Positions 29,436-39,036 of a stretch of DNA of 64,000 nucleotides are shown here, piece after piece. The translations under genes were made by a program, and so were the position numbers. The stretch lies in contig NZ_JAHXDN010000001.1 in the NCBI RefSeq assembly GCF_019375555.1, forward strand, positions 349,501-413,500, given 5' to 3'. The first letter of the stretch is position 1. Each line of letters starts with the position of its first letter. The notes beneath the pieces were generated by a model. That model did not search any database. It was not told where the DNA came from and was given only the letters and a program-made list of their open reading frames with translations. The stretch is from Roseobacter insulae (GTDB lineage Bacteria; Pseudomonadota; Alphaproteobacteria; Rhodobacterales; Rhodobacteraceae).

Positions 29436-29957
29436 ATGCTGACACGGACGCATCAGGACGCGACAACATGGTCGGAAGCGGTCTATTCCGACTGCGAACG
29501 CTATCGATATCGCCTTGTACGGGTCTGGGATGACGCTCTGCCCCGGGTTACCTTCGTCATGCTGAACCCCTCGAAAGCAGACGAGATCCGCAACGACCCG
29601 ACGGTGGAGAGGTGCCAGAGGCGCGCGGAACACCTTGGATTTGGCGCGTTCCAGCTAACCAATATATTCGCCTGGCGCGACACCGATCCCATGGCGATGC
29701 GCCGTGCCAGGGAACCTGTGGGGCCCTGCAATGACGACATCCTGCTGACGTCGGCTCGCTGGGCCGATCAGGTCGTTGCTGCGTGGGGTGTCCACGGGGC
29801 GCATCGGGCACGTGGCGATGAGGTCGCCCGGCTGCTGACAGACGCGGGACACACCCTGTTTCATCTCGGCCTGTCTAAAGCCGGACACCCCCGGCATCCG
29901 CTGTATCTGCCATACGCCAGACTGCCCGAACACTGGGCCCATACCGGCGGCAGTTAA
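29436..29957 (+). CDS. DUF1643 protein
   Basis: A 173-residue soluble protein of the DUF1643 family. It shows YRLVRVW, FVMLNPSKADE, DPTVERCQRRAE, LTNIFAWRDTDP and AAWGVHG in the family order. Function unknown; such proteins are often found on phages and in accessory DNA as well as in chromosomes. It stands alone, 78 bp after the membrane-protein gene. Confidence 0.85.
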   Translation: MLTRTHQDATTWSEAVYSDCERYRYRLVRVWDDALPRVTFVMLNPSKADEIRNDPTVERCQRRAEHLGFGAFQLTNIFAWRDTDPMAMRRAREPVGPCNDDILLTSARWADQVVAAWGVHGAHRARGDEVARLLTDAGHTLFHLGLSKAGHPRHPLYLPYARLPEHWAHTGGS

Positions 29958-30060
29958 CCCCTTGGTTAGATTTTGGGCGTAATGCTTGGCCACCGTGTGA
30001 TGTGTAAGGCACCACCCTGTCCGGGTGCCGTGCCAGAGCGCAATAATGAGGTTTGACGTC

Positions 30061-30789
30061 ATGCTTTGGATGGCAGGATTAATGGGTCTGGTAGGGGTTG
30101 GGGCAGCATCGCTTGTTGCGATCAAGCCGGATGAGATCGAGGATGAACACGAAGACGGCGCGCTCGAAGACGATGGCTATACCGCCGATACAATCGATCT
30201 GTTTGACCAGTTCGACACGCTGGATGTGTCTCAGATCCTGGGCGGTGACGCGGATGAAGTGATCACCGGCACCTCCGACACCGATTTCATCGAAGGTGGT
30301 GAGGGCGACGACAGGATTGACGGTGAGGGCGGGTCTGATCTGATATTCGGCGGGATCGGCAGCGATATTCTCAATGGTATCGTCGATGACCCGGATTATG
30401 CCGGGATCACCGATACCGACGCGTCCGACTATCTGAACGGCGGCGATGGTGATGATCTTCTCATTCTCGGGGCCAATGACATTGCCGTCAGCGGCGCCGG
30501 AGACGACGAGTTTCTGCTGGGCGATTGGATCACTGAGGGGAAGGGCGTGGAAATTCTCGACTATGAGCCCGCGCACGACAGTCTGATGCTGGTGTGGGAC
30601 GACACCAGCGCCACTGCGGATGAACCCGATGTCAGCGTCAACCCCGATCCTGATGATCCGGAAGTCATGCATATCTCGATGAACGGGGTCAGCGTGGCGG
30701 AAATCTATGGGGACACAGAACTCAGCGTCGCAGACCTGACCTTGATACCGCTCAGTTCGGCGGAGGCGATTGGTCTGGAGCCCGTCTGA
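30061..30789 (+). CDS. Short membrane-anchored RTX-type calcium-binding protein
   Basis: A 242-residue, strongly acidic protein. It begins with a hydrophobic segment (about 1-21, MLWMAGLMGLVGVGAASLVA), followed by an Asp/Glu-rich linker. Hemolysin-type nonapeptide repeats then follow around residues 78-105 (GGEGDDRIDGEGGSD) and 126-133 (LNGGDGDDL), forming a short Ca2+-binding parallel beta-roll. No type I secretion tail is obvious. The ATG at 30061 has GAGG about 10 bases upstream; the longer frame to 30025 is less likely. Function unknown. Confidence 0.8.
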   Translation: MLWMAGLMGLVGVGAASLVAIKPDEIEDEHEDGALEDDGYTADTIDLFDQFDTLDVSQILGGDADEVITGTSDTDFIEGGEGDDRIDGEGGSDLIFGGIGSDILNGIVDDPDYAGITDTDASDYLNGGDGDDLLILGANDIAVSGAGDDEFLLGDWITEGKGVEILDYEPAHDSLMLVWDDTSATADEPDVSVNPDPDDPEVMHISMNGVSVAEIYGDTELSVADLTLIPLSSAEAIGLEPV

Positions 30790-30985
30790 CCGGGCCGTTC
30801 CGCGCCGCAGGCCGCAACCTGACATCCGGTACCGCGCGATTCTTCAATTGCCATTCGCGGCGAAGGCGCTTATACGCGCGCATCGCCGAGCGGAATCTTC
30901 CTCAAAGCGATTTCTCCACGGGCCTGTGCTGGACGACATCCCGGCCTGAGCCATTCCTGTAACTCTTTTTGAAAAGGAGACCCCG

Positions 30986-31255
30986 ATGTCGATCACTGCC
31001 GAAGACAAAGCACGCGTGATGAAAGAATATGCAACCAAGGAAGGCGACACAGGCTCGCCCGAAGTTCAGGTTGCCATCCTCAGCTCGCGCATTGCAACGC
31101 TTACCGAGCACTTCAAAACCCACAAGAAAGACAACCACGGCCGCCGTGGTCTGCTGAAGATGGTGGCCACGCGCCGCAAGCTTCTCGACTACGTCAAAGG
31201 CAAGGACGAGGCCCGTTACCAGGATCTCATCAAACGCCTTGGCCTGCGCCGCTGA
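30986..31255 (+). CDS. rpsO: 30S ribosomal protein S15
   Basis: Primary 16S rRNA-binding protein of 89 residues, the usual length. It contains [22 protein letters not shown] and the C-terminal [28 protein letters not shown] end. AAAAGGAGA precedes the start. Unlike the common arrangement, pnp is not next: a LysE gene and a K+ channel gene lie between. Confidence 0.98.
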   Translation: MSITAEDKARVMKEYATKEGDTGSPEVQVAILSSRIATLTEHFKTHKKDNHGRRGLLKMVATRRKLLDYVKGKDEARYQDLIKRLGLRR

Positions 31256-31343
31256 GTTTCATCTGATCCGGTGGGCTGGCCGGTCATAGCAGCGACCCCG
31301 GTCGGTGCCGACGACCCGACAGCCCGCCCGTTTCGAAATCATG

Positions 31344-31374
31344 AAAACCGCGCCTCGCAGGGTGCGGTTTTTTT
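31344..31374 (+). terminator. Rho-independent terminator after rpsO
   Basis: An 8-bp stem AAAACCGC/GCGGTTTT, extended inward by a CCT/AGG pairing, is followed by a T-run. It sits about 90 bp after the rpsO stop, so rpsO can end separately from the LysE-channel-pnp genes. Confidence 0.8.
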
Positions 31375-31423
31375 CTTGGCTCTATGCCCTTTACGCCACC
31401 GGAGGTGCTCGTAGAGTACGCAC

Positions 31424-32014
31424 ATGCTCACTTTCGCCGCCGCCGTATTCTTCCTTATCATCACACCCGGCCCCGGTGTGCTGTCGACGGCGGGCGTCGG
31501 CGCGGCTTTTGGCGCCAGAGCCGGTGCGCGCTATGTGGGCGGTCTGTTCATCGGCACCAATCTCGTCTCTCTCGCGGTGGTCAGCGGACTGACGGCAGCG
31601 CTTCTTGCCGACGACCGCCTGCGCACAGTCCTGTTTTTCGCCTCGATCACCTACCTGGCCTATCTGGCCCTGCGGATCGCCTTTGCCGGGAGCAAGGTTG
31701 CTTTCATAGAGCGGCAAAACCCACCGGGCGTGCTGGGCGGGATCGTTTTGCAGGCAATCAATCCAAAGGCCTACGCGGTCAACACGGCCTTATTCACGGG
31801 GTTCAACTTCTGGCCGCAAAGCCTCGCCACCGAAATCGCCCTGAAGTTTCTGATCGTGAACGCGATCTGGATACCGATCCACTTTGCGTGGCTTTGGCTG
31901 GGCATAACGCTGCAACGGATGAACCTGCCGACCCGGGTGCAACGGATCATCAACATCGTCATGGCGTCGTCGATGATGGCAGTCGTGCTGCTGGCGGCTA
32001 TTGCGCAGAACTGA
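31424..32014 (+). CDS. LysE/RhtB-family exporter
   Basis: Inner-membrane amino-acid exporter-type protein of 196 residues, with about six hydrophobic segments. The ITPGPGVLSTAGVGAAFGARAG segment near the N-terminus and INPKAYAVNTALF at mid-protein are typical of the family. Substrate is not predictable. It is the first gene after the rpsO terminator and is unrelated in function to its neighbours. Confidence 0.85.
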   Translation: MLTFAAAVFFLIITPGPGVLSTAGVGAAFGARAGARYVGGLFIGTNLVSLAVVSGLTAALLADDRLRTVLFFASITYLAYLALRIAFAGSKVAFIERQNPPGVLGGIVLQAINPKAYAVNTALFTGFNFWPQSLATEIALKFLIVNAIWIPIHFAWLWLGITLQRMNLPTRVQRIINIVMASSMMAVVLLAAIAQN

Positions 32015-32085
32015 CGGTATTGGACATCGCCGCCCCGACACCCTAGATCAGTCCGAAACCCGAAACAGCTCAGACCTGGACCGTA

Positions 32086-32514
32086 ATGCTCGTACTCTTC
32101 CAGATCATCTTTGGCAGCACCGTATTGCTGATCTGCGCACTCCTGCACATTCTGATCATTGCGCGCCTTGTCCGGCATTTACGCAACAACGATCATTTCT
32201 CCGAGGATCGTACCACACGGCATCAAATCCTGACCGTCTGCGCATTGTTCCTGGTGCTCCTGCTGTCGCACACCCTGCAAATATACATCAGCGCTTTCTC
32301 GCTCTGGGCGGTCGGTGCCCTGCCCGGATATGAAGCGCCGATCTATTATTCTCTGGTCACCTATACCACCGTGGGATACGGCGATGTGGTGCTGGACCCC
32401 GGTTACCGGATTGCCGGGGCGATGGTGTCGGTCACCGGCATCCTGATGTTCGGAATGACCACCGCCTTTGTCGTTGGACTGTTCAGCCGAATTCTCGATG
32501 AAAAAGGGCCGTGA
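32086..32514 (+). CDS. Small potassium channel-family protein
   Basis: A 142-residue membrane protein with hydrophobic segments at about 5-28, 47-78 and 105-132. The K+ selectivity filter TVGYGD is at residues 95-100, between the last two helices, as in Ion_trans_2 channels. No RCK or cyclic-nucleotide domain is present, so gating is unclear. It ends about 350 bp before pnp. Confidence 0.85.
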   Translation: MLVLFQIIFGSTVLLICALLHILIIARLVRHLRNNDHFSEDRTTRHQILTVCALFLVLLLSHTLQIYISAFSLWAVGALPGYEAPIYYSLVTYTTVGYGDVVLDPGYRIAGAMVSVTGILMFGMTTAFVVGLFSRILDEKGP

Positions 32515-32862
32515 ACAGACACTGCGGACCGGCCAAAGCAAGACGCGGCGCACCCGCAGGCGCGCAGACTGGGATCTGACCAATATCGGCATGCTCCCCG
32601 TCACCGAAGCGGAAAGTCACGTGTTCATGTCACGATGCGCTCTTGCGCGGCTGCGTTATCCGCGCTGTCAGGCTGCGGCAAATCCCTTCAACGAAAGGCC
32701 GAACGCTGCGTAAACCCTCCCTTTCCAAGGGCTGGTTTCTCGTGTACGTACGCGCAATCTGAAAGCCGGCGCCCGGACCTCAGCGCCGCCAAAAGAAGAT
32801 ATCGGGGTCAGGGGGAATTCGCCCCCTATGCAATGGCCCAAGGGCCAACACAGGAAACGTAG
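32515..32862 (+). promoter_or_regulatory. pnp upstream region with two start-proximal hairpins
   Basis: No convincing gene is seen in this 348-bp gap. Just before pnp are two perfect 6-bp stems: AGGGGG/CCCCCT (32810-32827, 6-nt loop) and TGGCCC/GGGCCA (32834-32847), ending about 15 bases before the start. pnp leaders in other bacteria carry hairpins used for autoregulation; a similar role here is inferred. Confidence 0.45.
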
Positions 32863-35001
32863 ATGTTTAACGTAACGACAAAATCGATGCAGTGGGGCGA
32901 GGAAACGCTCACACTGGAAACCGGAAAAGTGGCCCGTCAGGCGGATGGGTCGGTGATTGCAACACTGGGCGAGACCAGTGTCATGGCGAACGTCACCTTC
33001 GCCAAGAAACAAAAACCGGGTCAGGATTTCTTTCCGCTGACCGTTCACTACCAAGAGAAATACTACGCCGCCGGTAAAGTACCGGGAGGCTTCTTCAAGC
33101 GCGAGGCGCGCCCGACTGAAAAAGAAACGCTGACCGCGCGTCTGATCGACCGGCCACTGCGCCCGCTGTTCGTCTCGGGCTTTAAAAACGAAGTCCTGGT
33201 GATGTGCACCGTGCTCAGCCACGATCTGGTCAATGATCCCGACATCGTGGCGATGATTGCCGCCTCTGCCGCGCTGACCATCTCCGGCGCGCCCTTCATG
33301 GGTCCGATTGCCGGTGCCCGCGTCGGCTTTGAAGACGGCGAATATGTCCTGAACCCGACCGTTGACGACATGCAGGACCTGCGCCTGAACCCTGAACAAC
33401 GCCTTGATCTGGTGGTTGCCGGGACCAAAGACGCGGTGATGATGGTCGAATCGGAAGCTTACGAGCTCAGCGAGGCGGAAATGCTCGGCGCAGTTAAGTT
33501 TGCGCATGACAGCCTGAAGCCCGTCGTCGATCTGATCATTGATCTGGCGGAAGATGCGGCGAAAGAGCCGTTTGATTTTCAGCCCGCTGACTACTCCGAG
33601 CTTTCCGCCGCAGTGAAAGCAGCAGGCGAGACGGACATGCGCGCGGCCTTCGCGATCTCTGACAAGCAGGAGCGGACCACCGCCGTCGCCGCTGCGCGCG
33701 ACAAGATCATGGAAGCGCTGAGCGAAGAGCAACTGGAAGACCCCAACCTTGGGTCCGCGATGAAAGGTCTTGAGGCCTCTATCCTGCGCGGCGACGTGGT
33801 GAAAACCGGCAAGCGGATCGACGGTCGGAAAACCGACGAGATCCGCGATATCGTCTGCGAAACCGGCATGCTGCCCCGGACCCATGGTTCGGCGCTTTTC
33901 ACCCGTGGTGAAACGCAAGGTCTGGTCGTGACCACGCTGGGCACCGGCGACGACGAGCAGTTCATCGACGCGCTGCATGGCAACTTCAAATCGAACTTCC
34001 TGCTGCACTACAACTTCCCGCCCTATTCGGTCGGTGAAGCGGGCCGCGTGGGCCCTCCGGGACGCCGCGAAATCGGCCACGGTAAGCTCGCCTGGCGCGC
34101 GTTGCAGGCGGTTCTTCCCGCCGCGACCGACTTCCCCTACACCGTGCGCGTGGTCTCCGAGATCACCGAATCCAACGGGTCGTCGTCGATGGCATCAGTC
34201 TGCGGCGGCTCGCTGTCGATGATGGACGCGGGCGTGCCGCTGAAGAACGCGGTGGCCGGTGTTGCGATGGGTCTGATCCTCGAAGAAGACGGCTCCTATG
34301 CGATCCTGTCGGACATCCTGGGGGATGAAGACCACCTTGGCGACATGGATTTCAAGGTTGCGGGGACGGAAAACGGCATCACCTCGCTGCAGATGGACAT
34401 CAAGATCGCCGGCATCACGCCAGAGATTATGGAAAAAGCCCTTGCACAGGCCAAGGACGGCCGGATGCACATTCTGGGCGAGATGAACAAGGCACTGACC
34501 GGTGCCGCGGACTTCTCGATCCACGCGCCGCGCATCGAGACGATGCAGATCCCAACGGACAAGATCCGCGAAGTGATCGGTTCGGGTGGCAAGGTCATCC
34601 GCGAAATCGTCGAAGTCTCGGGCGCCAAAGTGGACATCAACGACGAAGGCACCATCAAGATCGCGTCTCCGAACGGCGATTCGATCAAGAAAGCCTACGA
34701 CATGATCCACTCGATCGTGGCAGAACCCGAAGAAGGCATGATCTACACCGGCACCGTGGTGAAAATCGTCGACTTTGGCGCTTTCGTGAACTTCTTTGGC
34801 AAGCGCGACGGGCTTGTGCACGTTAGCCAGATCGAGAACCGTCGCCTGAACCATCCGTCCGACGTTCTCAAGGAAGGTCAGGAAGTGAAGGTCAAACTTC
34901 TGGGCTTCGATGATCGCGGCAAAGTGCGTCTGTCCATGAAAGTCGTCGATCAGGAAACCGGCGAAGAGATCAAGAAAGAAGAAGCCCCCGCAGAAGAGTA
35001 A
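32863..35001 (+). CDS. pnp: Polyribonucleotide nucleotidyltransferase (PNPase)
   Basis: Phosphorolytic 3'-5' exoribonuclease and degradosome component, 712 residues. It has two RNase PH domains ([13 protein letters not shown] in the first; [21 protein letters not shown] in the second), a KH domain with [15 protein letters not shown], and an S1 domain ([17 protein letters not shown]). A Lys/Glu-rich tail ends the protein. AGGA precedes the ATG. A strong terminator follows. Confidence 0.98.
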   Translation: MFNVTTKSMQWGEETLTLETGKVARQADGSVIATLGETSVMANVTFAKKQKPGQDFFPLTVHYQEKYYAAGKVPGGFFKREARPTEKETLTARLIDRPLRPLFVSGFKNEVLVMCTVLSHDLVNDPDIVAMIAASAALTISGAPFMGPIAGARVGFEDGEYVLNPTVDDMQDLRLNPEQRLDLVVAGTKDAVMMVESEAYELSEAEMLGAVKFAHDSLKPVVDLIIDLAEDAAKEPFDFQPADYSELSAAVKAAGETDMRAAFAISDKQERTTAVAAARDKIMEALSEEQLEDPNLGSAMKGLEASILRGDVVKTGKRIDGRKTDEIRDIVCETGMLPRTHGSALFTRGETQGLVVTTLGTGDDEQFIDALHGNFKSNFLLHYNFPPYSVGEAGRVGPPGRREIGHGKLAWRALQAVLPAATDFPYTVRVVSEITESNGSSSMASVCGGSLSMMDAGVPLKNAVAGVAMGLILEEDGSYAILSDILGDEDHLGDMDFKVAGTENGITSLQMDIKIAGITPEIMEKALAQAKDGRMHILGEMNKALTGAADFSIHAPRIETMQIPTDKIREVIGSGGKVIREIVEVSGAKVDINDEGTIKIASPNGDSIKKAYDMIHSIVAEPEEGMIYTGTVVKIVDFGAFVNFFGKRDGLVHVSQIENRRLNHPSDVLKEGQEVKVKLLGFDDRGKVRLSMKVVDQETGEEIKKEEAPAEE

Positions 35002-35027
35002 CCTGCGCACTTCTTGAAAAAGAGCAT

Positions 35028-35057
35028 AGACCCGGCCATTGTGCCGGGTCTTTTTTT
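35028..35057 (+). terminator. Rho-independent terminator after pnp
   Basis: Perfect 9-bp stem AGACCCGGC/GCCGGGTCT with a 5-6-base loop, followed by seven T residues, 26 bp after the pnp stop. Confidence 0.9.
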
Positions 35058-35150
35058 ATGACGTGGCGTCCTGCAAAGCTGCCGCAGGGTCATGCTGGGC
35101 GGATGATAATTCGATGCTAATTTGCGACACATCGCTTGGGAGGGCTGATC

Positions 35151-36170
35151 ATGAAATCAGGAATAATCGCCACGACAATTGCGCTCGGCCTGGCAACGGC
35201 AACCCATGCCAGCCCGCTGACGAACATCTTCACCAGCTACTATGCGTTCGGGGACAGCCTGTCTGACAACGGCAAAGTGGGCCCGGGCGTGTTGTCCGCC
35301 CCCAGCCTTGACGGGCGCTTTTCGAACGGAAAAGTCTGGACCGAAATTCTCGCCGACGATTTCGAAGCAGCGGGCAACGACAACCAGAACTACGCAATCG
35401 GCGGCGCAACCGCGGGACCGGTTGACACACCCCGGACCCCGATATCAACCTTCGCGGGCCAGATTCAGGCTTTCTCTGCAAACCTGTTTCTGGACACGGC
35501 GGTGCCACCGTTCTTCGATGCGATTGAGCCGGGCAGCAACCCGTTGGCCTCGGTTTGGTTTGGCGCAAACGATCTGTTTAACACGCTCGAAGGGGAGACA
35601 CGGCTGGAGGACGCGCGCAGGGCTGCAAACCTGCTGACCCAGCAGGTTGCCGGTATTGCGACTGCCACGCGTGGTCTGTTTGATGACTTCATCATCCCAA
35701 ATCTGCCGAACCTGGGGCTCACCCCGTCCTACGCCCTCTTTGACACCGCCAATCAGGAAAACGCGACGAATGCGACACTGGCGTTCAATGCACAGCTGAA
35801 AAGCAATATTGCAGATCTGCGAAACGCGGGGCTGAACATCTACACCATCGATACCCTGGGCCTGTTTGATGCGGTCCTGAACGATCCATTGGGACCGGAA
35901 GGGATCTATGATTTCGCGAATGTCACCCTGCCATGCACGATCAGTTTTGCCTCAGATATTGGGACAAACTGCGTTACTGATGGTGGTTTGACGCTCGGGC
36001 AGGTCGATAGCTTCCTCTTTGCCGACGCGGTGCATCCCACGGCGGCCACACATCGCATTCTCGCCGAGCAGGCGCAGGCCGCGGTTGTGCCTCTGCCAGC
36101 GTCTGCGTTCCTCTTGCTCACCGGGTTTGGACTGATCGGGGTGGTTGCAAAGCGCCGCCGCGCCGCCTGA
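35151..36170 (+). CDS. Secreted SGNH/GDSL hydrolase with VPLPA-type sorting tail
   Basis: A 339-residue exported lipase/esterase-like enzyme. A signal peptide (1-20, ending THA) is followed by the GDSL block FGDSLSDN (Ser36), the GAND block (VWFGANDLFN) and the catalytic Asp/His block DAVHPTAATH. The C-terminus carries VPLPASAFLLLTGFG, a hydrophobic helix and KRRR, a PEP-CTERM-like (VPLPA) signal for exosortase-dependent sorting. The ATG at 35151 follows GGGAGGG. Substrate is unknown; surface lipid or polysaccharide esters are plausible. Confidence 0.9.
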   Translation: MKSGIIATTIALGLATATHASPLTNIFTSYYAFGDSLSDNGKVGPGVLSAPSLDGRFSNGKVWTEILADDFEAAGNDNQNYAIGGATAGPVDTPRTPISTFAGQIQAFSANLFLDTAVPPFFDAIEPGSNPLASVWFGANDLFNTLEGETRLEDARRAANLLTQQVAGIATATRGLFDDFIIPNLPNLGLTPSYALFDTANQENATNATLAFNAQLKSNIADLRNAGLNIYTIDTLGLFDAVLNDPLGPEGIYDFANVTLPCTISFASDIGTNCVTDGGLTLGQVDSFLFADAVHPTAATHRILAEQAQAAVVPLPASAFLLLTGFGLIGVVAKRRRAA

Positions 36171-36185
36171 GCCATCGCGATATAA

Positions 36186-36215
36186 GGAAACCCCCGCTGT
36201 CCGCCGGGGCTTTCC
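36186..36215 (+). terminator. Terminator-like hairpin after the SGNH hydrolase
   Basis: Stem GGAAAcCCCCG / CGGGGcTTTCC, 11 bp with one C-C mismatch and an 8-nt loop, 16 bp after the stop. It has only short T-runs, so termination strength is uncertain. Confidence 0.6.
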
Positions 36216-36264
36216 TCATGCTCTCGCGCAAGATATCGTCAAAATATTCCAAGCGGGCGGCAAT

Positions 36265-36723
36265 ATGAAAATTTCCAACTCGGATCGGCAGCTATTGCGG
36301 GAAATTCAACGCGATTCCAGCCTGTCGCTTGCCCAGCTGGCGGAACGCTGCGGAATGGCCCAGAGCACCGTGTGGCGCAGACTTCAGGAATTCGAAAATG
36401 CCAGTCTGATTACCGCGCGGGTTGCCTTGCTGGACCCGGCCCAGGTGGAGTGCAAACTATGCGTTCTCGCATCGATCACGCTGACAGACCATTCTGAGAA
36501 AACCGTTTCGGGGTTTGCCAGGTTGATAGAAGGCCATCCCGAAATCGTGGAGTGTTTCGCGACGTCGGGCAAGGCGGATTACCAGATGAAAATCCGGGTG
36601 ACAGACGTTGAAGCCTACGAATACTTCATGACCCACACGTTGTTGCGCAATGCGATTGTCCGCGAGGTTCATTCCAGTTTCGTTTTGAAGGAATTGAAGT
36701 CGACAACCGAATTGCCGATTTGA
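36265..36723 (+). CDS. Lrp/AsnC-family transcriptional regulator
   Basis: A 152-residue regulator. The N-terminal AsnC-type helix-turn-helix (about 1-60) contains LLREIQRDSSLSLAQLAERCGM and STVWRRLQEFE. The C-terminal RAM domain (about 68-145) contains VECFATSGKADYQMKI and IVREVHSSFVLK. Effector and targets are unknown. The start at 36265 gives the usual family N-terminus; the longer frame would enter the preceding terminator. Confidence 0.93.
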   Translation: MKISNSDRQLLREIQRDSSLSLAQLAERCGMAQSTVWRRLQEFENASLITARVALLDPAQVECKLCVLASITLTDHSEKTVSGFARLIEGHPEIVECFATSGKADYQMKIRVTDVEAYEYFMTHTLLRNAIVREVHSSFVLKELKSTTELPI

Positions 36724-36747
36724 GGCGGCGTATGCGACGCCGCCTCA
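36721..36747. terminator. Bidirectional hairpin between convergent lrp-like gene and peroxiredoxin
   Basis: A perfect 11-bp stem, TGAGGCGGCGT / ACGCCGCCTCA with a 5-nt loop. It begins on the stop codon of the Lrp gene and ends 8 bp before the peroxiredoxin stop. Its symmetry lets it end transcripts from both sides; no long T-run. Confidence 0.65.
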
Positions 36748-36755
36748 TCGCGCGG

Positions 36756-37409
36756 TTACTCCGGCGCCTTGGTTGTCCGCAGGTACGGCAGGATCTTGTT
36801 GAACTCGCCAAACTTCGCCTTGGCGTCTTCGTCCGACACCGTCGCGGGGATGATCACGTCATCCCCGACATTCCAGTTGGCCGGTGTGGCAACGCCTTTG
36901 CCAATCGACATCTGCAATCCGTCCAGCGCGCGCAGAACTTCGGCAAAGTTGCGGCCCACGGTCATGGGGTAGGTCATCGACAGTTTCAGCTGCTTGTCCG
37001 GGCCGATGATAAAGACCGACCGTACTGTCGCGCTGTCCGCAGGCGTGCGACCGTCTGGCAGGTAGGCTTCGGCCGGCAACATGTCGAAGGCTTTGGAGAC
37101 TTCCAGCCCGTCGTCCGCGATAATCGGGAAACCCGCCTTGGCACCGCCGACGGTCTCAATATCGCCTTTCCATTTCTTATGATCCTCGACCCCGTCCACG
37201 GAGACGCCGATCACCTTTGTCCCACGCTTCTCCCATTCGTCGGCCAATTGCGCGACGGCCCCGAACTCGGTTGTGCACACCGGCGTGAAATCCTTGGGGT
37301 GCGAAAACAGAATCGCCCAGCTGTCGCCGATCCAGTCATGTAATTGGATCGTGCCTTGGTCAGTTTCGACCGTCAAATTCGGAACAGTGTCGTTGATGCG
37401 CAAGCCCAT
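36756..37409 (-). CDS. 1-Cys peroxiredoxin (Prx6 type)
   Basis: Thiol peroxidase of 217 residues for H2O2 and organic peroxides. It contains the peroxidatic motif HPKDFTPVCTTE (Cys45) and the long C-terminal extension of the Prx6/AhpC-TSA type. It has no second cysteine, so recycling must use an external thiol. The ATG at 37409 follows GGAGGA; the longer frame to 37571 would cover the divergent promoter of the aldehyde dehydrogenase gene. Confidence 0.94.
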   Translation of the reverse strand: MGLRINDTVPNLTVETDQGTIQLHDWIGDSWAILFSHPKDFTPVCTTEFGAVAQLADEWEKRGTKVIGVSVDGVEDHKKWKGDIETVGGAKAGFPIIADDGLEVSKAFDMLPAEAYLPDGRTPADSATVRSVFIIGPDKQLKLSMTYPMTVGRNFAEVLRALDGLQMSIGKGVATPANWNVGDDVIIPATVSDEDAKAKFGEFNKILPYLRTTKAPE

Positions 37410-37569
37410 GGTGTCCTCCGGTGCAATGCTAAGAGTATCTCGTGCCGTTAACTTAATATGTTCGGGCGCGTCTTTCATCCCCTCTCTTGCAGAGGGTAAC
37501 GGCGAATGACAGAGTGCCGCGAATCCCCCAGCACCCCGGCACGCGGTGCAACAGAAAAGGACAGAGCCC

Positions 37570-38997
37570 ATGTTGGAAAAACGTGATTTCTATATCAACG
37601 GTCAGTGGGTTGCCCCGGCCAAGGCAAATGACTTTGCAGTGATCGATCCATCGACGGAAGAGCAATGCGCGGTCATCTCTCTGGGGGATCAGGCGGATAC
37701 GGATGCCGCTGTTGCGGCGGCCCGTGCGGCTTTTGACAGCTGGTCGCAAACCAGCAAGGAAGAACGCACCGCCCTCATGCGCCGCCTGCTTGACATCTAC
37801 AACGCCCGTTCCGAAGAGATGGCACAGGCGATGTCGATGGAAATGGGCGCGCCGATGGAACTGAGCCGCAACCAACAGGTCGGCGCGGGCAGCTGGCATC
37901 TCGGCGGGTTCCTCAAGGCCTTCGAAGATTTCAGTTTTGAACGGGATTTTACGGCGACCGAAAAGACCCTGCTGGAACCAATCGGCGTCTGCGCGCTGAT
38001 CACGCCGTGGAACTGGCCGATGAACCAGATCATCCTTAAAGCCATTCCCGCGATGGCAACCGGCTGCACGATGGTGCTGAAACCATCAGAGATTGCGCCC
38101 CTGTCGGGCCTGCTGTTTGCCGAGTTTGTGCATGAGGCGGGTTTCCCTGCGGGCGTGTTCAACTTGGTCAATGGCGATGGCGCCGGTGTGGGCAGTCAGC
38201 TTTCGGCACATCCCGAAGTGGACATGGTCAGCTTTACCGGCTCCACCCGTGCCGGCATCGCGATTTCCAAGGCCGCTGCCGACACTCTCAAGCGCGTCAG
38301 CCTTGAGCTGGGAGGCAAGGGGGCGAACATCATCTTCGAAGATGCCCATCCCAAGGCGGCCAAGGCGGGTGCTGTCCGCTGTTTCCGGAACACGGGGCAG
38401 TCCTGCAACGCGCCCACGCGGATGCTGGTGCATAAATCCCGTTACGACGAAGCGGTTGAGATGGCAGCCGACACGGCCAACAACACGCATGTCGGCCCTG
38501 CCTCGGAAGAGGGGAAACACATCGGTCCCGTTGTTTCCGAAGCGCAATTCAACAAGATCCAGAAGCTGATCGAGGTTGGTATGGGCGAAGCGCGTCTCGT
38601 GGCAGGAGGCCTCGGCCGACCGGACGGGTTGAACCGGGGATACTACGTGAAACCCACCGTGTTTGCGGATGTCACCAACGATATGACCATCGCGCGCGAG
38701 GAAATCTTTGGACCGGTGTTATCGATCATTCCGTTTGAGAGCGAAGAGGAAGCGATCGCGATCGCCAATGACACGCCCTACGGGCTGACCAACTATGTCC
38801 AGACCGAAGACGACGAGAAACGCCGCCGCGTGGCGCGCCGTCTACGCTCCGGCATGGTCGAGACAAACGGTCAGGGCTTTGCCCAAGGGTCCCCGTTCGG
38901 TGGCTACAAACAGTCCGGCAACGGCCGGGAAGGGGGCACCTTCGGTCTGGAGGAATTCCTCGAAGTCAAAGCGGTTTCCGGCTGGGCGGCAGAGTAA
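37570..38997 (+). CDS. NAD(P)-dependent aldehyde dehydrogenase
   Basis: A 475-residue ALDH-superfamily enzyme with VCALITPWNWPMNQI, FTGSTRAG, the general base in LELGGKGANIIFEDA, and the nucleophile Cys in FRNTGQSCNAPTRM. The start at 37570 follows AAGGA. Substrate cannot be told from sequence. It is divergent from the peroxiredoxin gene, which could suggest shared control in oxidative or aldehyde stress (inference). Confidence 0.93.
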   Translation: MLEKRDFYINGQWVAPAKANDFAVIDPSTEEQCAVISLGDQADTDAAVAAARAAFDSWSQTSKEERTALMRRLLDIYNARSEEMAQAMSMEMGAPMELSRNQQVGAGSWHLGGFLKAFEDFSFERDFTATEKTLLEPIGVCALITPWNWPMNQIILKAIPAMATGCTMVLKPSEIAPLSGLLFAEFVHEAGFPAGVFNLVNGDGAGVGSQLSAHPEVDMVSFTGSTRAGIAISKAAADTLKRVSLELGGKGANIIFEDAHPKAAKAGAVRCFRNTGQSCNAPTRMLVHKSRYDEAVEMAADTANNTHVGPASEEGKHIGPVVSEAQFNKIQKLIEVGMGEARLVAGGLGRPDGLNRGYYVKPTVFADVTNDMTIAREEIFGPVLSIIPFESEEEAIAIANDTPYGLTNYVQTEDDEKRRRVARRLRSGMVETNGQGFAQGSPFGGYKQSGNGREGGTFGLEEFLEVKAVSGWAAE

Positions 38998-39013
38998 AAA
39001 CACATTGGACGGA

Positions 39014-39036
39014 GGCGCCCGGTACATCCGGGCGCT
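39014..39036 (+). terminator. Hairpin after the aldehyde dehydrogenase
   Basis: Perfect 8-bp stem GCGCCCGG/CCGGGCGC with a 5-nt loop, extended by a G-T pair, 17 bp after the stop. A long T-run follows only about 20 bp later. Confidence 0.6.

Noticed and set aside
32498..32713. 71-residue basic open frame between the K+ channel gene and pnp
   Set aside because: It overlaps the channel gene, lacks a ribosome site and resembles no family.
32668..34080. 470-codon reverse-strand frame opposite pnp
   Set aside because: It is a shadow of pnp; composition is unlike neighbouring proteins and pnp is unambiguous.
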